The notes beneath the pieces are model-generated. The model was not told the origin of the DNA, searched no databases, and was given only the letters and a program-made list of their open reading frames with translations. A program made the position numbers and the translations under genes. From assembly GCF_016862955.1 (NCBI RefSeq), contig NZ_BONY01000006.1, positions 124,001 to 188,000 on the forward strand: a stretch of DNA of 64,000 bases, given 5' to 3'. Positions 52,869-62,023 of this stretch are shown here, one piece after another; within the stretch, counting starts at the first letter, position 1, and every line of letters starts with the position of its first letter. This DNA is from Rhizocola hellebori (GTDB lineage Bacteria > Actinomycetota > Actinomycetes > Mycobacteriales > Micromonosporaceae).

Positions 52869-55200
52869 GACTTGGCTTCAGGTTGAGCGCGTGGATTTTC
52901 TCCTCCACGCTGCGCGCCTCGGCCAGCTGCAGCTCGCCGTAGACGGTCAAGGCCTCCTGCCATGCGTCGTGGGCGGCTTGGTCGTCGCCGATGGCGTGGT
53001 GGGTGTCGCCGAGGCGGGCCTGGGTGTCAGCCAGATCGTGGCGGTCTCCGAGCTGGCGCTGCAGCGCGATGGCTCGCTGATAGCAGTCGATGGCCTGGGC
53101 GTGCTGGCCGAGGTGATGGTGAACGTAGCCCAGGCTGTCCAGCGTGTAGGCGATGCCAACCCGGTCACCCAGCTCTTCGAGCAGGAGGAGGGCCTGCCGG
53201 CAGCAGTGCAGGGCTTGGCCGTATTGGCCGAGTTCGGCGTGGTACCAGCCGACGCCGTTCAGCTCATTGGCCACCCCCGGCCGGTGGTCGGCGGCGCGGA
53301 ACAGGGCCAGGCCGCGCTGAGCCTGGCGTAGCGCCTCTTCCGGGTTGCCTTGGCGCCAAAGGAGATAGGCAAGGTTGCGGCGAGCGTGCGCCTCGCCGAT
53401 GGGGTCGTCGATCGCGGCGAAGAGGTCGAGAGCTTTTTCGGCGTGCTGGCGGGCCTTCTGGTACTGCTTGACGGCGAGCTGGGCGATGGCCAGGGCCCGG
53501 TGGGCCTGCGCCTGGGCTGCCTGATCGCGCAGGCGGCGCGCGGCGCTCAGGGCCGCCTGCCACGTGCCGGCCAGCGTGTGTCGATGGCCGCGCCGGATGA
53601 GATAGGTGTCGATGGACCAGGCCAGCTGCCAGGTGTGGCTGTCGAGGCCCGCGTCGGCGGCATACCGCTGGGCGGCAACCAGATTCGGCTCCTCGGCGGT
53701 GAACCAGCGCATCGCCTTTTCCCCGTCGGCAAGGTGCTCGACGATGACGTCGGGGGCAGGAGGGTCCAGCGGAAGCCGGCTGGGCTCCCGCTGCGGATTG
53801 AGCAAGCGGTCGGCGCGATGGGCGGTGTGCAGGTAGTGGAGCAGAAGCCGTGCTGTCGCCGCGCGGCGGTCCGGCTCGGGATCCCGATGACCGGCCAGCT
53901 CGGTGGCGTAGTCGCGGAGCAGATCGTGGATCGCGTACCGGTCCGGGGCGTGCTCGGTGACCAGGTTGGCGTCGGCCAGCTCGGTCAGCAGCCGACGGGT
54001 CTGGGTTGGGGGATGGCCGGCCAGGCTGGCCGCCGCGGGCGTGGCGATGTCCGCGCCCGGGTGCAAGGCCAGCAGCCGGAACAACCGCGCCGCGGACGGG
54101 CTCAACGCGGTGTACGACCACGAGAAGACCGACCGGATCCCGCCCGATCGGTCCCCGGAGTCCAGAGCGTCGAGCCGGCGGCCGCTGTCGCGCAGTTCTT
54201 CGGCGATGGCGGTCAGCGAGAAGCCGGTCTGCTGGGCTCGGGCGGCGGCGATGACCAGTGCCAGCGGCAACCGAGCACAGGCGGCCACAATCGCTTCCAC
54301 CGCTTCCGGTTCGGCGCTGACCCGGTCGCCGCCTAGGCGCTGGGCCACCAGTTCCCCAGCCTCGGCCGGGGAAAGCAGCTGCAGGCCAAGCGGATGAGCG
54401 CCATCTCGTGCCACGAGCGCAGAAAGCTGATTGCGGCTGGTGATCACCACCAGCACGCTGGCGGTTCCTGGCAGCAGCGGGCGCACCTGTTTGGCGTCGC
54501 GGGCGTCGTCGAGCACGATGAGCATCCGCCTTCCCGCCAGCTGACTGCGGTAGCGGCCGATCTGGGCGTCGAGGCTGGCGGGTGCGCTCTCGGCCGGCAC
54601 GCCGAGCCCGTCCAGCAGGATCGGCAAGGCCTCGTCGGGCGTCATGGCCCGGGCGCTGGGATCGAAGCCGCGCAGGTTGATGCACAGCTGCCCATCCGGG
54701 AACCGGTCGGCCACCCGATGCGCCCAATGCAGGGCCAACGCTGTCTTGCCGACTCCGGCGGACCCGGACAACACGATGACCCCTCCCGCCGGGTTTTCAG
54801 CGCCGTCGAGCAGGCGATCCAGCCGGTCCAATTCGCGGCGACGGCCGGCGAAGCCCGCTATGTCGCGCGCCAATTGCGCTGGGACAGTGGGCGCGACCGC
54901 CTCGGCCGGGCGGACGGCTGACGCGCAGAACCGCTCCCGTTCCTGCCCTTCCAAGCCGAGCGCTTCGGCCAGCCGGCGCACCGTGGCGGGCCGGGGTGAA
55001 CCCCGCCCGGCTTCGAGGCTGCGGACGGTCTTGGGATCGATGCCGGCCTTGCCCGCCAAATCCTCCTGGGTCAGGCCAAGCCGGTGCCGGTGTCCCCTTA
55101 CCTGCTCACCGAAAGCACGCCCAGCCACGCCATGCAGCGTCGTGAATGCACAGCCGCCTGTCAACCCGGCAGCGCGCAGCAACCAGCCAGCCTGGGCCAA
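52846..55200 (-). CDS. XRE-NB-ARC-TPR regulator (AfsR/SARP-related)
   Basis: A 784-residue regulator: N-terminal XRE helix-turn-helix (RGHRHRLGLTQEDLAGKAGIDPKTVRSLEAGRGSPRP), NB-ARC ATPase with P-loop SGSAGVGKTALAL and RNBS motifs (MLIVLDDARDAKQVRPLLPG), winged helix, then a C-terminal array of tetratricopeptide repeats (for example GEAHARRNLAYLLWRQGNPEEAL, VANELNGVGWYHAELGQYGQAL, IAYTLDSLGYVHHHLGQHAQAI). Signal-dependent STAND proteins of this type control secondary metabolism. Start uncertain: ATG 55200 or GTG 55128. Its 3' end overlaps the FtsX gene by 23 nt. Confidence 0.9.
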   Translation of the reverse strand: MAQAGWLLRAAGLTGGCAFTTLHGVAGRAFGEQVRGHRHRLGLTQEDLAGKAGIDPKTVRSLEAGRGSPRPATVRRLAEALGLEGQERERFCASAVRPAEAVAPTVPAQLARDIAGFAGRRRELDRLDRLLDGAENPAGGVIVLSGSAGVGKTALALHWAHRVADRFPDGQLCINLRGFDPSARAMTPDEALPILLDGLGVPAESAPASLDAQIGRYRSQLAGRRMLIVLDDARDAKQVRPLLPGTASVLVVITSRNQLSALVARDGAHPLGLQLLSPAEAGELVAQRLGGDRVSAEPEAVEAIVAACARLPLALVIAAARAQQTGFSLTAIAEELRDSGRRLDALDSGDRSGGIRSVFSWSYTALSPSAARLFRLLALHPGADIATPAAASLAGHPPTQTRRLLTELADANLVTEHAPDRYAIHDLLRDYATELAGHRDPEPDRRAATARLLLHYLHTAHRADRLLNPQREPSRLPLDPPAPDVIVEHLADGEKAMRWFTAEEPNLVAAQRYAADAGLDSHTWQLAWSIDTYLIRRGHRHTLAGTWQAALSAARRLRDQAAQAQAHRALAIAQLAVKQYQKARQHAEKALDLFAAIDDPIGEAHARRNLAYLLWRQGNPEEALRQAQRGLALFRAADHRPGVANELNGVGWYHAELGQYGQALHCCRQALLLLEELGDRVGIAYTLDSLGYVHHHLGQHAQAIDCYQRAIALQRQLGDRHDLADTQARLGDTHHAIGDDQAAHDAWQEALTVYGELQLAEARSVEEKIHALNLKPSPIPGAVR

Positions 55201-55301
55201 CGCTGGCCAGGCTCGCCGAAAGTCAGCCGACCGCCCCCGTCAGCCGGCCGGACACCACCCGCCTTACGGTGCCTTACCTCCTGCGATGGGAACCAGGGCG
55301 C

Positions 55302-55976
55302 TCACCGGTAGTTCACCGGTAATTGGCGCCGAGGCGTCAGTGTTGCCCCCCACTGTCCTCTGTGGACAATGTCGGCTACACCGCGGCGGCGGTCGGCCAC
55401 CGAGGGTGATTGTGGCGCCACGTCTTCGGCGCGGTAGCCGACGGTGATGCCACCGATGGGCACGTACTCATCCGGAATGCCGAACTCGGCCCGGAACGCG
55501 TTCGTGTGCGCGGGTACCTCGACCTGCGCGTCGAAGTCCTCGCCCGACCTGGGCATGATGCCGAAGAAACACGCGCCGAGCCCCTCGTCCACGGCCGTGA
55601 GCAGCATCATCAACGCCGCCATGCCGGTATCGATGTACCAGTAAGGCACCGGCCAGCGCGCCTCCGCCCGATCCTGCCAGCCCTTGTCCGGCTCGGCGTA
55701 CCGCTGCAGATAGGTGGCCTTGTGCGCCAGCGGAACCACCACGAGCGGCGCGTCCTGCATGGTCGGGGTCTGCGCCACCCGGGTCGGGACAAAGGGCCAG
55801 AACCTGGCCCGGTCGGCGGGATCGGTCAGCGCGAGAAACGCCCAGCCCTGCGAAAATCCAGCCGACGGCGCACGTAACGCGCTGGCCAGCACCCTTTCCA
55901 CGACCTCGGGGGCAACCGGACGATCGGAGTAGTGGCGCACCATCCGGCGACGGCGGATCACCTCGGCATATTCCAT
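55302..55976 (-). CDS. nitroreductase family protein
   Basis: A 224-residue FMN nitroreductase: MEYAEVIRRRRMVRHYSDRPV with the R-R-S-x-R-like FMN motif (RRRMVR), VLASALRAPSAGFSQGWAFL, and DEGLGACFFGIM in the conserved late helix. ATG 55976 was chosen because family similarity starts there. Reduces nitro groups or flavin substrates. Stands alone. Confidence 0.9.
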   Translation of the reverse strand: MEYAEVIRRRRMVRHYSDRPVAPEVVERVLASALRAPSAGFSQGWAFLALTDPADRARFWPFVPTRVAQTPTMQDAPLVVVPLAHKATYLQRYAEPDKGWQDRAEARWPVPYWYIDTGMAALMMLLTAVDEGLGACFFGIMPRSGEDFDAQVEVPAHTNAFRAEFGIPDEYVPIGGITVGYRAEDVAPQSPSVADRRRGVADIVHRGQWGATLTPRRQLPVNYR

Positions 55977-56007
55977 ATGCCGGATTGTGCCACCATGCCG
56001 GTGCTGG

Positions 56008-56583
56008 TCAGCAGCGAGCCAAGAAGTCGAGCACGCGTTCGGTGACGAGGGCGGCCGCGGCGGGGTCGTAGCTGGGCAGTGAGCTGTCGGTGAACAGGTG
56101 CCGATCACCGGGGTAGACGAACAGCTCGGCGCTGTCGGTCTCCTTGACCAGGGCGCGGGCGGCGTCGAGGTCACCCTCCTTGGCGAAGAACGGGTCGGCG
56201 TCCATGCCGTGTACCTGGACCGGCACCCCGGCCGGCCAGGCCCCGCCGAACTCGGAGGGCGGTATGCAGGCCTCGAGCAGCACCGCGCCCCGAGCCCCGG
56301 CCCGGGTCTGGGCCAGCAGCTGCGCGGGCATCACGCCCAGCGAGACGCCGATGTAGACCAGCTCGGCGGGCAGGGAATCGGCGGCCCGCACGCCCCGCTG
56401 CTGAACCTCGCCGAAGCCGACCTCGCGGGCGTAGCCGATGCCATCGTCGAGGGTGGAGAAGGTATTGCCGTCGTACATGTCCGGCGTGTGCACGGTGTGT
56501 CCGGCCTCGCGCAGCCGGTCGGCGAAGGCAACCATGCCCTCGGTCAGGCCCTGGGCGTGGTGCAGCAGTAGAACTTCAGTCAT
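56008..56583 (-). CDS. dienelactone hydrolase-like alpha/beta hydrolase
   Basis: A 191-residue hydrolase: VLLLHHAQGLTEGM, HTPDMYDGNTFSTLDDGI, nucleophile region VYIGVSLGVMPAQLLA (Ser instead of the family's usual Cys), VQVHGMDADPFF, and catalytic His in YPGDRHLFTDSS. ATG 56583 is the clear start; the 518-residue frame extending to 57564 is antisense to the next gene. Confidence 0.88.
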   Translation of the reverse strand: MTEVLLLHHAQGLTEGMVAFADRLREAGHTVHTPDMYDGNTFSTLDDGIGYAREVGFGEVQQRGVRAADSLPAELVYIGVSLGVMPAQLLAQTRAGARGAVLLEACIPPSEFGGAWPAGVPVQVHGMDADPFFAKEGDLDAARALVKETDSAELFVYPGDRHLFTDSSLPSYDPAAAALVTERVLDFLARC

Positions 56584-56721
56584 GCGAACACCATAGAACC
56601 CAATGCGGACGTTGTGCTTCCGGAACCGCCAAGCACGGCTGATTGGTAGGGCTGGCCCTACGCCGACTTGGGGGGCGCGCGGCAATGTGCCGGCCGTGGC
56701 AATCGGCCATCGTTGATACTC

Positions 56722-57675
56722 ATGATTGCTTTGCAGCGCTGGCATCGCCCGCTGATGCTGGTTTCCGGATTCATGGCGGTGCTCACGGTGGTATCGGTGA
56801 CCGGGCTCATCGTCGACGATCGCGTCCTGCTCGGGGTGCCGATCTGGCTGAAGCCGTTCAAGTTCGCGGTGTCCTTCGGGATCTATTCGGTGACGCTGGC
56901 GTGGATGCTGTCGTTGCCGCACAAGGGTCAGCGCTGGACCTGGTGGCTCGGCACGGTCTTCGCCGTCATGGGCGGCCTGATGGATGTCAGCATCGTGTTC
57001 GTGCAGGCCGCGCGCGGCACCTTCAGCCACTTCAACTCGTCGACGGAAACGTTCGACAACACCATCTCCGTGATGTTCGGCATTGGCGTACAAGGAATAA
57101 TGCTGACCAACATCGCCATCGCGGCCATCCTCGGCTTTCAGCACCTGCGCGACCGCGCGGTCAGCCGAGCCATTCACGCGGGCCTGTTCCTGGCGCTCGC
57201 CGGGATGGGGGTCGGGGTGCTGATGGTGTTCGTCACCGATGGCCAGCTGGCCGTCGACGCCACCGGCCGCGAGATTGAGCTGCTGGGCGGGCACAGCATG
57301 GCGGTGCGCGACGGAGGCCCGGGGATGCCGCTGACCAATTGGAGCACCATCGGCGGCGACCTGCGCGCGCCGCATTTCCTTGGCCTGCATGGCTTGCAGG
57401 CGATGTTGCTGGCCGCCATGGGCGTGGGATTGCTCGCCCGCCGGTACGGCGCGTTGCGCGACGAGGGTGTGCGGGTGTCCCTGGTGACCGTGTTCGGTTG
57501 CGGCTACACGGGTTTGGTTCTGCTCGCGACGTGGCAGGCGCTGCGCGGGCAGCCGGTCATCCATCCGGATGCGATCACCCTGGCTGGTCTCGGTACCCTC
57601 ATCGTGGCAATGGTTTTGGGTCTTTGGGCGGTGCTGGCGCAGGGTCGGCGCCGCCTTGCCTCGCAGCGGGTCTAG
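56722..57675 (+). CDS. hypothetical multipass membrane protein
   Basis: A 317-residue protein with about eight hydrophobic segments (LMLVSGFMAVLTVVSVTGLIV, WMLSLPHKGQRWTWWLGTVFAVMGGLMD, HAGLFLALAGMGVGVLMVFV, AITLAGLGTLIVAMVLGLWAVLA). Two loops carry conserved-looking PIWLKPFKFAVSFGIYS and FLGLHGLQAMLL with His. I recall similar proteins in other actinomycetes annotated only as hypothetical. ATG 56722 is preferred over GTG/ATG further upstream. Confidence 0.8.
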   Translation: MIALQRWHRPLMLVSGFMAVLTVVSVTGLIVDDRVLLGVPIWLKPFKFAVSFGIYSVTLAWMLSLPHKGQRWTWWLGTVFAVMGGLMDVSIVFVQAARGTFSHFNSSTETFDNTISVMFGIGVQGIMLTNIAIAAILGFQHLRDRAVSRAIHAGLFLALAGMGVGVLMVFVTDGQLAVDATGREIELLGGHSMAVRDGGPGMPLTNWSTIGGDLRAPHFLGLHGLQAMLLAAMGVGLLARRYGALRDEGVRVSLVTVFGCGYTGLVLLATWQALRGQPVIHPDAITLAGLGTLIVAMVLGLWAVLAQGRRRLASQRV

Positions 57676-57684
57676 CGGAAAGCG

Positions 57685-58923
57685 TCAGCAGGTGGCCTTC
57701 TGGAAAGGTGGCGCCTGCGGCGGAGCGCTGTCGGGCGTCATGTAGGCGGCGATGTCACGGAAGACAGGGTCGCCTGCGTTCGGGTAGTTGCCCTGGCAGT
57801 CGAAGGCGCCCGGCAGGAAGGTCACCGCGACCGAGATGCCGACCTGCGCCGAGGGCAGGTAACCCTCGATCGCGGCATAGCCGCCGAGCAGCGGGTTCTG
57901 CAAGATCCAGTCGCCGGTGCGGACCACACCGAGACCGTAGTTGTAAATCTCGGTCTGGGTGAAGCAGGAGGGCGCGCAGTTGTCCTGCTTGTGGCCAAAG
58001 CCCAGCAGGTTCGGGTCGGTCATGGCGTGGAAGCTCTCGGGTGTGAGGAGCTTGCCGGTGCCCACGGCGATGGCCGTGGCGGCCAGGTCGTCGATGGTGG
58101 TGGTCTGGTTGGCGCCGACCGGCGTCCCCCAGTCGGAGTTCCAGAACGTCGACTCCTCATAGAACGGGGTGCTGGGCGGGATGCCCAGCGCCTGCCGGCG
58201 TTCCGAGTCGAAAGCGTGCAGCACCGGATCGGCGATGCTGCCGGTCTGCGAGGCGGTGGTGTGGGTCAGGAACATCGGGCCGAGCACCTTCTCCTGCAGC
58301 AGCACGTCCAGGGGCTGGCCGCCGATCTGGGAGAGGATCTGGCCGAGAATCATGAAGTTGGTGTGTGAATAGCTCCAGTTGGTCCCGGGCGGGAACTGTT
58401 GCGGGCGTGAGAAAGCGTACTTGAGGCGTTCTTCGTAACCCCATGACTGGAACGGATTCTGTACGTAAGCGTCACCCCACTTCGGATCGGTCTCGAAGTC
58501 GGGGTACCCGGTGGTCTGGTTGGCCAGCATCTTCAACGTCACCGCTTTGGCCTCCGGCAACTCCGGCTGCCAGCGGTCGATGGTGTCGTCCAGCTTCGCC
58601 TTGCCCTCCTCGACGAAGAGCATGAGCAAGGTGCCCAGATAGGCGAAAACGACTGCGCCGTTGCGGAATCGCATCTCGGTCGTGGCCGGTACGCCGTCCA
58701 GCGACTCACCGAAGGCTTGGCTCGTCACCACGTCAGCGCCCTTGGTCACCTTGACGATGACGCCCCGCAGCGAGTAGGTCTTCATCGCCTCGCGGACGAT
58801 TTTGGCGATTTCTTCGGCCTGCGGAGTTTCCGCCGCGACCGCAGTTGCTCGCGGCACCGCACAGGCCGAAGCGATCGCCAGCGACATCGACAGCGCGACA
58901 ACCCCCAAAAAACGGCTTGCCAT
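57685..58923 (-). CDS. serine beta-lactamase-fold protein lacking SxxK residues
   Basis: A 412-residue exported protein (signal MASRFLGVVALSMSLAIASACA) of the class C beta-lactamase/D-alanyl carboxypeptidase fold: GVIVKVTKGADVV, LDDTIDRWQPELPEAKAVTLKMLANQTTGYPDF, NWSYSHTNFMILGQIL. In the usual FRIGSxTK position it reads FRNGAVVF, so the catalytic Ser (A90) and Lys (F93) are both replaced; the second motif is Y185-S-H rather than YSN. The rest of the fold is intact, so it is probably a non-catalytic, ligand-binding or inhibitory pseudoenzyme. Confidence 0.85.
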   Translation of the reverse strand: MASRFLGVVALSMSLAIASACAVPRATAVAAETPQAEEIAKIVREAMKTYSLRGVIVKVTKGADVVTSQAFGESLDGVPATTEMRFRNGAVVFAYLGTLLMLFVEEGKAKLDDTIDRWQPELPEAKAVTLKMLANQTTGYPDFETDPKWGDAYVQNPFQSWGYEERLKYAFSRPQQFPPGTNWSYSHTNFMILGQILSQIGGQPLDVLLQEKVLGPMFLTHTTASQTGSIADPVLHAFDSERRQALGIPPSTPFYEESTFWNSDWGTPVGANQTTTIDDLAATAIAVGTGKLLTPESFHAMTDPNLLGFGHKQDNCAPSCFTQTEIYNYGLGVVRTGDWILQNPLLGGYAAIEGYLPSAQVGISVAVTFLPGAFDCQGNYPNAGDPVFRDIAAYMTPDSAPPQAPPFQKATC

Positions 58924-59026
58924 CTCGGTCTCCGTTCCGGGCTGGCGGCCCAGCCTAATGAGATGCTATGGGGGACATAGCGAATCGATAGGCGTTTTAC
59001 GCGTTTTGATGTGATGCGATGCGGGC

Positions 59027-59560
59027 ATGATGAGAACCATGATTGAACCGATCGCCACCCACAACCTCGACCGTTACGGAAACGCGGAGCTGCCGTGGAG
59101 CCGCCCGCACGGCATCCTGGCCGACGAGAAGACCGCCGCGCAGGACCTGACCTACTTCATCGCGACCGTGCGGCCCGACGGACGATCACATTCCGCGGGC
59201 GTGGGGGCGGTGTGGGTGGACGATGCGCTGTACTTCGTCAGCGGGCCGGACACGCTCAAGTCGCGCAACCTGGCGCACAACCCCGCCTGCAGCGTCGCGG
59301 TACGCCTGCCTGGCCTCGATCTGGTGCTGGAGGGCGACGCCCACCGGGTCACCGATCCGTCCACTTTGGAGCGGGTGGCAGCCGTCTACCGCACCAGCGG
59401 CTGGCCGGCGTCGGTGGAAGGGGACGCGTTCACGGCGGCCTACAACGCCCCCAGCGCGGGCCCCCCGCCCTGGCACCTTTACCGCCTCACCCTGCACACC
59501 GCGGTCGGCGTGGCCGGGGCCGAGCCGCACGGCGCGAGCCGCTGGGACTTCGCGCACTGA
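59027..59560 (+). CDS. pyridoxamine 5'-phosphate oxidase-fold protein
   Basis: A 177-residue split-barrel flavin/F420-binding protein: TYFIATVRPDGRSHSAGVGAVWVDDALYFVSGP, then SRNLAHNPACSVAVRLPGLDLVLEGDAHRVTD, ending TRLTLHTAVGV-like strands. Could be an F420 or FMN reductase or a b-type PNPOx of unknown substrate. Several ATG codons lie at the start (59027, 59030, 59039); the exact one is uncertain. Confidence 0.85.
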   Translation: MMRTMIEPIATHNLDRYGNAELPWSRPHGILADEKTAAQDLTYFIATVRPDGRSHSAGVGAVWVDDALYFVSGPDTLKSRNLAHNPACSVAVRLPGLDLVLEGDAHRVTDPSTLERVAAVYRTSGWPASVEGDAFTAAYNAPSAGPPPWHLYRLTLHTAVGVAGAEPHGASRWDFAH

Positions 59561-59573
59561 ACTTTGCCCGCCC

Positions 59574-60143
59574 GTGAACCTGCCGCGCCCCGGCGGGGAC
59601 TATCAACATGTGGAACAGGTCAGGCGCGACGCGCTGCTGGTGGTCCAGGCACAGCTCGGCGACCGGCGGTCGCTGGCCGAGCTGGTGGGGCACTGGCACG
59701 ACCCCATCTGGCGTTATGTGCGGCGCATGCTGGGCTCTCCCAGCCTGGCCGACGATGTTAGCCAAGAGGTGTGGGCGGCCGCGCTGAAAGCGCTGCCCCG
59801 CCTGCAGCAGCCGGACCGGTTCGCGCCATGGCTGTTCACCATCGCGAGGCGATCGGTGCTGGACCGGCTCAAGGAAAGTTACCGCCCCGAGGAGGCAGCC
59901 GAACCCGAGGCGGCCGTTGGCGATCATGCGGCGGCCGTGCTCGATCGCGCGCAGCTGGCCGAGGGCCTGGCCGGGCTGCCCGCCCGGGAACGCGAGGTGC
60001 TGATCCTTTTCTATCTTCAGGACCTGACGCTCGAAGATTGCGCCCGGGTTCTTGACGTTCCGCCGGGCACGGTCAAGTCCCGGCTGTTTCGCGCTCGCCA
60101 GTTGCTGCGCGACATTCTCGTCGACAAGGGGTACCCGTCATGA
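59574..60143 (+). CDS. ECF-type RNA polymerase sigma factor
   Basis: A 189-residue sigma factor. Region 2: LGDRRSLAELVGHWHDPIWRYVRRMLGSPSLADDVSQEVWAAALKALPRL; region 4: GLPAREREVLILFYLQDLTLEDCARVLDVPPGTVKSRLFRARQLLRDIL. GTG 59574 gives the shortest sensible leader. It overlaps the following membrane-protein gene by 4 nt, the layout of a sigma/anti-sigma pair. Confidence 0.93.
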   Translation: MNLPRPGGDYQHVEQVRRDALLVVQAQLGDRRSLAELVGHWHDPIWRYVRRMLGSPSLADDVSQEVWAAALKALPRLQQPDRFAPWLFTIARRSVLDRLKESYRPEEAAEPEAAVGDHAAAVLDRAQLAEGLAGLPAREREVLILFYLQDLTLEDCARVLDVPPGTVKSRLFRARQLLRDILVDKGYPS

Positions 60144-60724
60144 CCGAACATCCCAGGCACACCCCGGAGCAGGTCCTGCGTGGGCTGTCGTTGCCGCGCC
60201 GGGCCGGGTACGCGGTGGCAGGCCTGGCCGGGCTGGCCGGCGCGGCGATGCTGACGGCGCTGTGGGCGACCGAGCCCGCCGCGCTGCCGGCCCGGACCCG
60301 GCTCGCCTTCGCCGCTCTGATCGCGATCGGGCTGGCCTGGGCGGCGTTCGCCGCCTGGGCGCTGGCCCGCCGACCGCTTTTCGCCGTCGACCGGCTCGTC
60401 GCCGCCGCGCTCGCGGTCGGCTTCAGCACGCTGAGCACGGCCGGCACGGTCGCGGTGGCGCTGGCCCGTGGCAGCACCGCTGATGTGCTGGTGGCCGCCG
60501 GGGTCGGGCTGACCCTCATCGTCATCTCGACCGTCATGCTGGCCCGCGCCCGTACCTATCGTGCGGTGCTTCTCGCCCGCAGACGTGAACTGGGTGGTCG
60601 CGAAATGCTGCCCATCGGGCCGCTGGCGCTGGCGATGCGCCACCGCGGCGGGGGCAGGATCGCCATCGCCGCTCTGATCGTGGGCGCGGCTCTGGTGGCC
60701 GGTCTCGTGCTGTTGTTGCGCTGA
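60140..60724 (+). CDS. membrane protein coupled to the sigma factor
   Basis: A 194-residue protein with about five hydrophobic segments (AGYAVAGLAGLAGAAMLTALW, LAFAALIAIGLAWAAFAAWALA, LVAAALAVGFSTLSTAGTVAVALA, ADVLVAAGVGLTLIVISTVMLA, IAIAALIVGAALVAGLVLLL). A short N-terminal cytosolic part lacks the HxxxCxxC zinc motif of classical anti-sigma factors. Translationally coupled to the sigma gene, so it may hold or sense for it. Confidence 0.75.
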   Translation: MTEHPRHTPEQVLRGLSLPRRAGYAVAGLAGLAGAAMLTALWATEPAALPARTRLAFAALIAIGLAWAAFAAWALARRPLFAVDRLVAAALAVGFSTLSTAGTVAVALARGSTADVLVAAGVGLTLIVISTVMLARARTYRAVLLARRRELGGREMLPIGPLALAMRHRGGGRIAIAALIVGAALVAGLVLLLR

Positions 60725-60733
60725 GAGGCCGGC

Positions 60734-62023
60734 TCAGCCGAGCACGCGAGTGAGATAGTCGTTGCCGAAAAGGCCTTGCGGGTCGAGTTTGGTGCGCACC
60801 GCAAGGAAATCGTCGAAGCGCGGGTAAAGCTTGCGCAGGCGTTCGGCGTTCAAATGGTGAATCTTGCCCCAATGCGGGCGGCCTTCGTAGGCGCGGAAGA
60901 TGTCCTCCACCCCGCGGAAGTATTCGTTGTAGCTCTCCTTGTAGTAGCGGTGCACCGCGATGTACCCGGTCTCGCGGCCATATGCCGTGGACAGCCACAG
61001 GTCGTCCGGGGCGGCGGCCCGCACCTCCAGCGGGAAGGAGATGCGCCATCCGTTCGCGGCGATCAGCCGCTCGATGTCACGCACCGCGCTGGTGACCGCC
61101 TCACGCGGCAACGCGTATTCCATCTCGCGGAAGCGCACCCGCCGCTGGGTGGTGAACACCTTGGTGGAATCGTCGGTGAACTCGCGATCGCCGGTGAGTT
61201 TGGAAGCGGTGCGGTTGAGAAACGGGATCGCGGCCGGCATGGCCTTGCCGACGTTGCATACGCCCGCGAACACCGTGTTGGCCATGAGCGAGTCGTCGAA
61301 CCAGCGTTTCGCCTTTCCCAGTGGCCGGCGCGGGGCCTGGGCGGGCAGCCGGGTATTCGTCTTGGTCAACGCGGTCCTGGTGTGCGGGAACCACCAGAAC
61401 TCGTAGTGGTCGGTGGTCAGGCATCTGTCCAGATAGGACTCGAGCACCGCCTCGAACGGCTCCGGCCGCTCCACCGCGTGCAGCCGGAAGGCGGGGACAC
61501 AGCTCAGGGTCACGTCGGTTATCACGCCGAGCGCGCCGAGCCCGAGCCGTGCCGCCGGGAAAAGCTCGTCATCGGCGGTCAGCTGCAGGATCGAGCCGTC
61601 CGCGGTGACCAGGGTCAGGGCCGCGATCTGGGCGGCGAGACCCCGGAAGGCCGCGCCCGTGCCGTGGGTGCCGGTGGAGGTCGCGCCGGCGATGGTCTGC
61701 GCGTCGATGTCGCCCAGGTTCTCCATGGCCAGCCCGAGCGGGGCGAGCAGCCGGGGCAGTTGGTGCAGATGGGTTCCGGCCCCGATCGTGACCTGATTTC
61801 CTTGCACGTCAAGCACTCCGGACAGGCCGGACAGGTCGAGCTGAACGCCGGGGGCAACCGCTATGCCGGTGAAGGAGTGCCCGGCGCCGACCGCCTTGAC
61901 CCGCAGCCCGTCGCGTCGCGCGGCGGCCAGGACGGCGGCGACTTCGGCCGCAGACCGTGGCCGCTGCACCCGTACCGGGGTGACATTCTCGCTGCGCGCC
62001 CAGTTGTGCCATTGCCGTGTCAT
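60734..62023 (-). CDS. FAD-linked sugar-1,4-lactone oxidase (D-arabinono-1,4-lactone oxidase type)
   Basis: A 429-residue vanillyl-alcohol-oxidase-type flavoprotein: VKAVGAGHSFTGIAVAPGVQLDLSGLSG is the FAD pyrophosphate-binding loop (GHSFTGIA), VTIGAGTHLHQLPRLL, and STGTHGTGAAFRGLAAQIAAL. The C-terminal ALO domain ends PHWGKIHHLN with the conserved H-W-G-K. Overlaps the aldolase gene by 4 nt. Confidence 0.9.
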   Translation of the reverse strand: MTRQWHNWARSENVTPVRVQRPRSAAEVAAVLAAARRDGLRVKAVGAGHSFTGIAVAPGVQLDLSGLSGVLDVQGNQVTIGAGTHLHQLPRLLAPLGLAMENLGDIDAQTIAGATSTGTHGTGAAFRGLAAQIAALTLVTADGSILQLTADDELFPAARLGLGALGVITDVTLSCVPAFRLHAVERPEPFEAVLESYLDRCLTTDHYEFWWFPHTRTALTKTNTRLPAQAPRRPLGKAKRWFDDSLMANTVFAGVCNVGKAMPAAIPFLNRTASKLTGDREFTDDSTKVFTTQRRVRFREMEYALPREAVTSAVRDIERLIAANGWRISFPLEVRAAAPDDLWLSTAYGRETGYIAVHRYYKESYNEYFRGVEDIFRAYEGRPHWGKIHHLNAERLRKLYPRFDDFLAVRTKLDPQGLFGNDYLTRVLG

